Origin: Saccharomycopsis phalli
Taxonomy: Eukaryota; Ascomycota; Saccharomycetes; Ascoideales; Saccharomycopsidaceae
Length of the DNA stretch: 64,000 nucleotides
Reading direction: 5' to 3'
Assembly (NCBI GenBank): GCA_020342235.1
Contig: CP073217.1
Location: 1,240,001 to 1,304,000 of the forward strand
Shown here: positions 57,947-64,000 of the stretch, one piece after another
How positions within the stretch are numbered: the first letter of the stretch is position 1
Layout of the letters: the number at the start of each line of letters is the position of its first letter
Program-made: the position numbers and the translations under genes
The notes under the pieces: generated by a model
Told to the model about the DNA's origin: nothing
The model's input: only the letters and a program-made list of their open reading frames with translations
Databases searched by the model: none

Positions 57947-58540
57947 CTAATCTAGGGATAAGTGCCACAAGCCGTCGCCCAAGTAATGAACCAACTCAAT
58001 ACCAATGCCCTTGTTTAGACTCTTGATCTTCTCCGTGTCCATCAAAAACTTTCCAATGGCCATCGCATTCTCCTTTCCTTCCGCATTTATAATCCCATAG
58101 GCGCCTTCTTCAAGTGCCTCTTCTTTAGGAGGAAGCTCCGCCCCCTTGGAAGTAAGCCCAGGACACATGATGTTGGCTCCCGACAAGACAAACTTGATTG
58201 CACCTCGATCCACTTGCACACTAGGGAAGCACTGTGGATATTTTTGCACGACCTTAAGGGTGGGAACCAATTCATCAAACTTCTGAAACACTACCACCTC
58301 ACCATCGATGGCAAACAACGTAAGTTTGTCTTCACACTTGAGCTGTACCAACTGCGACTTCTTTGGTATAATATCGTCTATCACTGGTGCAAGCTTTGGA
58401 AATTTTTCCACAAGCTTAGTTTTCAAGCCTCTTTGAACCGAAGATTTTATATTTGAGCGCGAATGAATATCATCCTTATCAAATCTAAAAGTCAGTATTT
58501 TCCCCTGCTTTCCATACCACTAAACTTACCTCTTGAACAT
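57947..58540 (-). CDS. TMA20: Ribosome recycling factor Tma20 (MCT-1, PUA domain), spliced
   Basis: Exon 1 (58540-58530, 11 nt: MFK plus two bases) and exon 2 (58484-57947) flank a 45-nt intron (donor GTAAGT, branch ACTGAC, acceptor TTTTAG). The product has 182 residues (181 in S. cerevisiae) and begins MFKRFDKDDIHSRSNIKSSV, a close match that validates the tiny exon. The DUF1947 N-terminal domain (about 1-90) is followed by a PUA domain with GAIKFVLSGANIMCPGLTSKG at about 96-116. Tma20 with Tma22 releases tRNA and 40S subunits after termination. Convergent with ADE4, 22 bp apart. Confidence 0.94.
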
Positions 58541-59052
58541 TATGCGTATTGGTATGCAATGGTTCCCAGATTTATTCCCACAGGCTCAAAAATTTTTGAT
58601 AGGGTAACACTGGGCGAAATGTTCATCGACGCTTTATAGACTACAAATGTGATAAATTAATTGTATTAACATATACCAGTCCTTCTCTTACACTGTAATT
58701 ATGGCCTCATAATAGCAGAATAAGAGAAAAAATGAGATTGATTGAAATATCAACGAAACGGTTCCAAAAATTCCCTCAAGGTCCAAAGACAAGCAATAAA
58801 CCAGGAGGAGAGGTCAGGTTAAAATTTTCAACCAGCAAAAACACAATCTCGGACGAATCCTCACTGATATGCGTAATTCCCTTGCATAAGGATAAAGAAA
58901 AGAAGAAAGGATCGATTCAAATCGGCCTTTTATACCTCTGGCGGGTAAATTGCTATGAGCACGCCATACTAGTTGGCGTGTTCACGCGACCACGGCAAAG
59001 GTAATACAAAGCTTCGTAGGGCATTATGTAATATCATATGTAGTTTAAAAAG
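58541..59052. other. Intergenic, TMA20 upstream
   Basis: 512 bp. An open frame of 90 codons starting at 58732 resembles nothing and is not supported (see rejected items). No other structure seen. Confidence 0.45.
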
Positions 59053-59727
59053 CTATTTCGGTGGCAATGATACTTTCAGTGGCTTTATTTTGCTCGAATT
59101 TCCTTCAAAATTGAGCTCTTCATGTTCCGGGGCCTCAAGCACTATTATCGGGCTGGTTAATTGGTAGCTATCCAATAGAATCTCATGAGATGGTGATTTT
59201 GACTTCTGTTTAGCCTGTTCAGTATCGGTTGGATCGTCGACCATATCACTGAAGACCCTCTGTACCTTACTGCCATCCACCCGCTTATAGAGCAACTCGG
59301 CTAGTTCCTCCGTCGAGTATATAGCCCTATTATCTGGTGCTTCCTCACTACCAGAAACCCAGCCATTTGGCGGCGAAGGCGGAGGCGATATGATAAAAGT
59401 ATTTCCATGCAGAGGCAACTTAAGATACTCACGGGTATCAAACTTGTAGCCGTCCTCGGTAAGGATAAAGTCGTCATAGTTGTTTTGGGAGCTGAACCCC
59501 ACTTTGAACTCGGCTTCCTTTAAGATCTTGTAGAGGGTAGCACTGGAGTCTATTCTTTCAAAAACGATTAATATTCTCCTGAAAGACTTTAAGATGGAGA
59601 ATTTGATTGTCTCTAGGCTGGGTGTGTGTTTGATTATTTGCTCCTGGAGTGACTTTATGATTTCCCCATCGTTGATTTCAGTGTCCGTGAACCCTGTGAT
59701 AATTAAAGTATTAGTCGCATCCGACAT
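59053..59727 (-). CDS. RCN1: Calcipressin Rcn1 (calcineurin regulator)
   Basis: A 224-residue RCAN protein. An RRM-like N-terminal domain (TLIITGFTDTE at 7-17; FRRILIVFE near 50) precedes the family signature LKLPLHGNTFIISPPPSPPNGW at about 102-123, in which the Ser residues of the SP repeat (FIISPPPSPP) are phosphorylated to control calcineurin binding. The C-terminal part is variable and ends in a Lys/Pro-rich tail. Rcn1 both inhibits and supports calcineurin and links to stress calcium signals, with which the Yvc1 channel gene of this window is functionally connected (known biology, not adjacency). Confidence 0.95.
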   Translation of the reverse strand: MSDATNTLIITGFTDTEINDGEIIKSLQEQIIKHTPSLETIKFSILKSFRRILIVFERIDSSATLYKILKEAEFKVGFSSQNNYDDFILTEDGYKFDTREYLKLPLHGNTFIISPPPSPPNGWVSGSEEAPDNRAIYSTEELAELLYKRVDGSKVQRVFSDMVDDPTDTEQAKQKSKSPSHEILLDSYQLTSPIIVLEAPEHEELNFEGNSSKIKPLKVSLPPK

Positions 59728-61307
59728 TTTAAAAGTATAATTATAAAGTATATAAATAGGTGAACAATTCTAGCAGGTATAGCCCCAATCTGAATATAGA
59801 CACTCTAGCCTGTCGCAAATATCCCAGGAAATGGGACTGATGGAAAAAAAAAGAGGCTATACTGTTTGATATTTTGGTAGACGTGCATAGACCACGCCAA
59901 AGGTATAATAGAACTGCCAGACATTTTGCCCAGGCCCTGCTGATCGGGAATCGATGCCCGTATTAGTGTATTTTATGTCTTTTGGCTTCCAGAGTGAATT
60001 AATGTAGAAATATTTGTATATTGTGACATGCACCAGATTACATTCTGTGGTATTGATAGGGTTCCTTCGCAGGGGTCAATCGTAGCCAGAATACTTGTCA
60101 ACATATCCATCTGACCAGGCCCCTTGAATACCAGCTAACGGGGGTGTGATGTCTCAACTCTCAGCACTGTGTCTCAGGACAATGGCAGCTTGTAACATAT
60201 GAGTACAGAGGCAGTTAAGCCACGTGTTAGTTGGCGATTGTTCAAAGTCTAATTTCAAGAAATTGCTGAGTATAACACGGTGGTATTGCTACCTCCATGC
60301 ATTGCTTATATTGAGTTGATATAACTATCACTAGTAATTATCACTAGCAAATTTGTATGCTATGCAGTGGGCCGGAGCCACTACCGGATGGTTTTCTCGT
60401 ACGCGTTTAGTGAGGCTTCAGTGATGACGCCAACGGAAGCTATTTTCCATAATTGTTGAACGAGATATTTCAGTGTAGCCTAGACCCTTTAAAATCGCCC
60501 AACGCCACTTGTGGCTAAAACCGGGTGGAAAACTGCTCCTCTAGTATAAATTACAGCTAGCCACATGCATATGGGTGAGTCAGGTGGGGCAAACATAACG
60601 ATAAGTTCTTGAGGGAATCGTCTTGGAATTAATGGGCCCCACCGCGGATCCTGTGCTGATGTTAACATTTATTGTAAATAAAGCTTGCTTGACATTGTGA
60701 GTGTCTTTTGGAACAATGGTGTTCACTTTCATCTGATGGAATGTACAGGCCAACACTGGGTCACTGTCGTGATTTAAATCAATTCCTAGAATGTACTCGA
60801 TAACAAGGAAAATTATTTTAACCACGTTGAACGGAATTTCAAGGATCATTTCTTCATAACCAGGTTTTGAGGTTACATATATATACTACCGACCCTTAAT
60901 AATGATAAAACCTAGCCCTGAAAATCGGACATTTGAAGTCACGAAATTAATTTATTAAGGTACTTACAGGTGGACTACCTTTTTCACTTCTATAGCATGC
61001 GCCGAAGCATTTAGGCCATACAGAAGTACAGACGTGAAGGGCGGAAGAAGTCCGAGGGAATGCCTATTCAGCGTGCTATATATCGACCCAGTGGTTCACA
61101 AGCTTAAATAATTGGAAGCCGTCCTAGATCATAATCGACTGTGTTCCTTAGTTGCCCGATAAATATCGCGGCTGAGACTTATTCTTCTGGCTGCAGTACT
61201 TACAGGCATGGACAGACATATACATGGAATGACAGCATGTGGGGTCAAGGCATTATAAAAGAATTAGGCCTGGTCCGATATTCAATTTTGCAAAACTTGA
61301 AATTAAC
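59728..61307. other. Gene-poor region right of RCN1
   Basis: 1.58 kb with no supported gene on either strand. Short frames such as the one at 60580-60849 show no family resemblance. A TATA box for the next gene lies at its right end. Confidence 0.5.
61254..61260 (+). promoter_or_regulatory. TATA box of the small orphan gene
   Basis: A TATAAAA sequence 48 bp before the ATG at 61308. Confidence 0.5.
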
Positions 61308-61685
61308 ATGTTGGCTAATGAAGTTAACCAGATTCCACAGAAGGAATTAGACTGTATGCCTGACATTGATAGCATAATCAGTGATAAATGGTCGCCCAAT
61401 GAACAAGAGACTGTGAGCAAGAGCAGTTTTGAGGTTGAATCATTAAATAAAAGTTTAATATTAGATAAACAGGACGATCGAAAAGGTCCGATGGAGCCTA
61501 TATCCAGGAGATTGTCCCGACAGCTAACTAGCCTGGTGGACCAGCAAAGTACTCAACAAAGAGTCACCAAAGTGAGAACCGCAGAATTAACAGAGAAGGG
61601 AACTACGTATTCGTCGGAAAACACACATGACGGGTTGATTGATAAAGTGAAGAATAAATTTAAAAGAATCAGTAAACGGAATTGA
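61308..61685 (+). CDS. Small hypothetical protein, orphan
   Basis: A 125-residue hydrophilic protein starting MLANEVNQIPQ. The middle (about 85-105, EPISRRLSRQLTSLVDQQST) looks like an amphipathic helix with Ser flanked by Arg, a possible kinase site. The C-terminus is strongly basic (KVKNKFKRISKRN). No signal peptide, membrane helix or cysteine pairs. I recognise no family. A TATA box at the right distance supports expression. The frame extends upstream to 61239, but that part lies in the promoter. Confidence 0.5.
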   Translation: MLANEVNQIPQKELDCMPDIDSIISDKWSPNEQETVSKSSFEVESLNKSLILDKQDDRKGPMEPISRRLSRQLTSLVDQQSTQQRVTKVRTAELTEKGTTYSSENTHDGLIDKVKNKFKRISKRN

Positions 61686-62254
61686 TTCAATATACACCGA
61701 GTAAATATTCTAAGTATACAATGGATTTGCATGGATAATTGTAGTGTCTCAAGATTTGTTGGATATACCATGATTTGATTGCTTGGATGACCTACAACAA
61801 ATACAACCGGACCTACCCCACCAACGTACTTTTATTTCTATACTATTTACAGTTGGGCCAAGTAGGTCATTCATGAATTTGCGGACGAGTATTTTTAATA
61901 TTTACATCCATAGATGATACAGCTAAGAATGCACGTGTTGTGTCGACACTATCTCAATAAAAGAATATGTAGTGCATATGATGAAGCTTTTGCTAATAAA
62001 ATTTATATTGCCAAGTTTAGGAATGCCCTGACCTCCAAGCATGGATGTGATACTCAAGACAGCCACTTAGCGAATAACAATGACGCAGATGCAAGGAAAG
62101 AGCCACTAGAAAACATGCCGTAAACAAACCATGTCGTGAAATATTCCTGGAACCAGTCCGGCTAATGCACTCAAAGGATACTTAGTGTCAAGCCACTCTA
62201 CAAAGGATTGTTAAAAATGACTAATTAATATGCAATGATTATATAAGATTAAGA
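61686..62254. other. Intergenic between orphan gene and protease
   Basis: 569 bp. An ATG-started 69-codon frame (61914-62123) has no recognisable features. Nothing else seen. Confidence 0.45.
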
Positions 62255-63397
62255 TTATTTGGACTGTGCAAGTCCAATGGTGTATGCTTCGAGGTCATAA
62301 TATACATAGGCGGATCGAAGAAACTCGTCGCCTAAGCTGTACAAGTTGGCAGAATTTTGCTTGATGCCCAACTGACAGCTGTTATCAGAAGATTTATAAA
62401 TGAAGTTGGTAAAAGGTACCAGAATGATTTTGTTGTTAAACTTGAATTCAATTGGGTCTCCGGTAGCATCACAAGCGATGTTATACAAGTCCGCACTCTT
62501 GGTTCCAGAAGTACCATACTTTGCTACAACTTCGTTGTAAACTGCTGGTGGGAATTTCACCATGGTGAGCCCAGAATCAAGCAATGCTGGGTATGAGTTG
62601 CTGCTGAACGCCTTGCCGCTCTGTGAAACACTGGCAAGATCCACATAAAACTTGCTAGGCTTGCCATCAATCATAAAGTCTGGCACTCGTGCAATTGGAA
62701 GAGTCTCCAAATTGCCATCATACTTGGATCCCTCTGGGCTTCCGAAAGTTACGGTACCGTATGTCTTTTCTTGTCGATCAAGGTAGAGGGCGTAAGCGGC
62801 CTTACTAATGTATCCTTGTGCTTTGAGTGCCAAGGGGAAGTTGTTGTACTGTTGCCCGTTGATTCCCATCTCAAGGCTCTGCAAGCCTATACCCAAGATA
62901 CCTCTTCCGGCAGTTTGGCTGAGTCCCACGCCAAAATTAAAGTCCTTCAAACTCCAATTTCCCCCAAAGCTCACTGTGTCTGATCCCCATACCCCTTTCG
63001 CATAGGTCAGATCGCTGTAGGAAATGTTGAACCCATCAGCTACTGTTTTGTATGTGTTGGATTCGGATTTGTCAAACGTGCCATAGCTAGAATCTGTTCC
63101 TACGGCAGGAACCCAAAGATCAGAGGAGCCGGTGTCGAGACTGACCTGGACCTTTTGGCCATTTGAGCCTATTTCGAGCTCAGCAAGATACTGTGTGTAA
63201 TAGTTTTTGACATCCAAGGTAATAGACTTGTCCTGCACACCTTCAGGAGTAGCAAGTACCTGCTGTGCATGCTGTTCTTCATGTTGAACTGCGAATTGAA
63301 ATGAAATCAGGTCTGAGTCCCTTGTCTGCAAGTCAATTGGCCGAGCTCTCAAGACTGTTAGCTGTACGAGTGAAATTACTAGTATGATCAATTGCAT
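62255..63397 (-). CDS. Secreted aspartyl protease (SAP/candidapepsin family)
   Basis: A 380-residue pepsin-fold protease. Signal peptide about 1-18 (MQLIILVISLVQLTVLRA), then a short propeptide. The first catalytic Asp is in LDTGSSDLWVPA (about 86-97) and the second in ALLDSGLTMVKFP (about 275-287), where Candida enzymes usually read DSGTT. The flap region is ahead of VWGSDTVSFG. Two C-terminal cysteines (near NIACDATG and DNSCQLG) can form the standard disulfide. No Lys-Arg Kex2 site is clear before the mature start. There is no GPI signal, so the enzyme is probably released. Upstream ATG codons would place residues before the signal peptide and are not used here. Confidence 0.92.
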   Translation of the reverse strand: MQLIILVISLVQLTVLRARPIDLQTRDSDLISFQFAVQHEEQHAQQVLATPEGVQDKSITLDVKNYYTQYLAELEIGSNGQKVQVSLDTGSSDLWVPAVGTDSSYGTFDKSESNTYKTVADGFNISYSDLTYAKGVWGSDTVSFGGNWSLKDFNFGVGLSQTAGRGILGIGLQSLEMGINGQQYNNFPLALKAQGYISKAAYALYLDRQEKTYGTVTFGSPEGSKYDGNLETLPIARVPDFMIDGKPSKFYVDLASVSQSGKAFSSNSYPALLDSGLTMVKFPPAVYNEVVAKYGTSGTKSADLYNIACDATGDPIEFKFNNKIILVPFTNFIYKSSDNSCQLGIKQNSANLYSLGDEFLRSAYVYYDLEAYTIGLAQSK

Positions 63398-63423
63398 TTT
63401 GATGTCTATGATAGTTACAAATG

Positions 63424-63440
63424 TAGGCACATTGTGCCTA
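63424..63440. promoter_or_regulatory. Perfect 7-bp palindrome upstream of the protease
   Basis: TAGGCAC-ATT-GTGCCTA lies between the TATA element and the protease start codon, 27 nt from the ATG. It could be a dimeric factor site or a 5' UTR hairpin. Confidence 0.5.
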
Positions 63441-64000
63441 TTATAAATACTGTTGATTGTTATATAAATAGACAGGTATTCACTTCATGGCTCTGTCCCC
63501 CATTCTCAAGTACCATAATCCACTATGCGCCTTACGCCGGTTCCTCACCCACAGTCCAGTAGGCATGTGCCGAATGTGTCACCTGGAATGGGGAGAATTA
63601 ATATACTAAATATAGAATGTAAACTCACAGACAGCGGAGATGTTAGCGCTATTTTAAATCTCCGACAATTTATTTCTCACAGTGCCGTAATCTTAGCCCT
63701 ATACCTTGGCTCTATACCTTGTCATTACTAAGCCCCCGCTTGTGATTTCTATTAAGCCATTTTCTTTGATTTGTATTATATTTCTGTGAGAAGTATATAT
63801 TTCTAATCAATTTCACGATCCGCTCTAAATAAAGGGGTATCTTTTGGTGGTAGGTATAGTATTATTAGCATAGAGTTATAGATTTCATTGGTTATACGAT
63901 TTACCATCCTTCCAGACTAAAAACAAAAACAAAATATACCCTAGCATTACATTGATCTACATCATCTTGAATTAAGGCGTCCTCATAGTATGCTCAGTTG
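63431..64000. other. Right-edge intergenic region, protease promoter
   Basis: 570 bp with no gene supported on either strand. Contains the protease TATA elements at its left end and AT-rich sequence further out; an outside gene could begin beyond the window. Confidence 0.45.
63461..63470 (-). promoter_or_regulatory. TATA element of the protease gene
   Basis: Read on the minus strand it is TATTTATATA, 64 bp upstream of the start codon. A second AT-rich TATTTATAA lies at 63441-63449. Confidence 0.5.

Noticed and set aside
58905-58935. GATTCAAATC resembling a tRNA T-loop.
   Set aside because: The flanking bases do not form the required stems and no D-arm or anticodon arm is found.
58732-59004. 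90-codon ATG frame between TMA20 and RCN1.
   Set aside because: No family resemblance, Lys-rich low-complexity parts, and no clear promoter; chance frame is likelier.
60580-60849. 89-codon minus-strand frame right of RCN1.
   Set aside because: No family resemblance or promoter; probably chance.
61914-62123. 69-codon ATG frame left of the protease gene.
   Set aside because: Cysteine- and asparagine-scattered sequence without features; too short to support.

Overview
The window is nuclear DNA of a budding yeast (Saccharomycotina), most likely of the CUG-Ser clade (Candida/Debaryomyces/Scheffersomyces-type relatives). Genes are compact, mostly single-exon, and lie on both strands. Leucine is written mostly as TTG, CTG codons are rare, and where they occur in conserved proteins they sit at serine or polar positions (best case: xanthine dehydrogenase codon 13085-13087). 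Proteins containing CTG should therefore be read with translation table 12. A mitochondrial complex I subunit gene, xanthine dehydrogenase, PGA59/62-like cell-wall protein and SAP-type protease also exclude a Saccharomyces-like species. I cannot name the species.

Layout. 1-8.7 kb: partial RbAp48-type histone chaperone, ATP4, YVC1 TRP channel, a spliced velvet-domain gene (unexpected in a yeast), an unknown coiled-coil protein, GPI2 and a TMEM115 homologue. 8.9-19.1 kb: xanthine dehydrogenase, a cwf18/CCDC12 splicing factor, a minisatellite, GDT1, a degenerate repeat field, the complex I 51 kDa subunit and a DUF2433-like RGG protein. 19.2-26.2 kb: a gene-poor, AT-rich stretch with a GPI-anchored GH18 chitinase, one tRNA-Ser(AGA) and a small GPI cell-wall protein. 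26.2-33.2 kb: GON7, INO4, NUG1, RPN7 and a mitochondrial PPR-like protein. 33.4-47 kb: fumarate reductase fused to cytochrome b5, LDH1-like lipid-droplet hydrolase, ketopantoate-reductase-like enzyme, TED1, VSB1, RPP1, UTP8 and a TANGO2 homologue. 47-59.7 kb: an orphan gene, FUM1, MIM1, RTG2, hexokinase, CTNNBL1, ADE4, TMA20 and the calcipressin RCN1. 59.7-64 kb: gene-poor, with one small orphan gene and a secreted aspartyl protease.

Eight genes become complete only after splicing. I place nine introns of 38-61 nt, with GTAAGT/GTGAGT donors and a TACTAAC/GCTAAC/ACTGAC branch motif only a few bases before the acceptor. The same window carries two spliceosome-associated factors that S. cerevisiae is believed to lack (CTNNBL1 and cwf18/CCDC12). 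The genes do not form one pathway. Themes are mitochondrial energy metabolism (ATP4, complex I, FUM1, MIM1, RTG2), purines (xanthine dehydrogenase for breakdown, ADE4 for synthesis), RNA processing and ribosome assembly (RPP1, UTP8, NUG1, TMA20) and the cell surface (chitinase, PGA-like protein, GPI2, SAP). VSB1, UTP8 and the TANGO2 homologue are also close neighbours in S. cerevisiae (YGR125W, YGR128C, YGR127W), so this block is old. No transposon, LTR or CRISPR could be supported.
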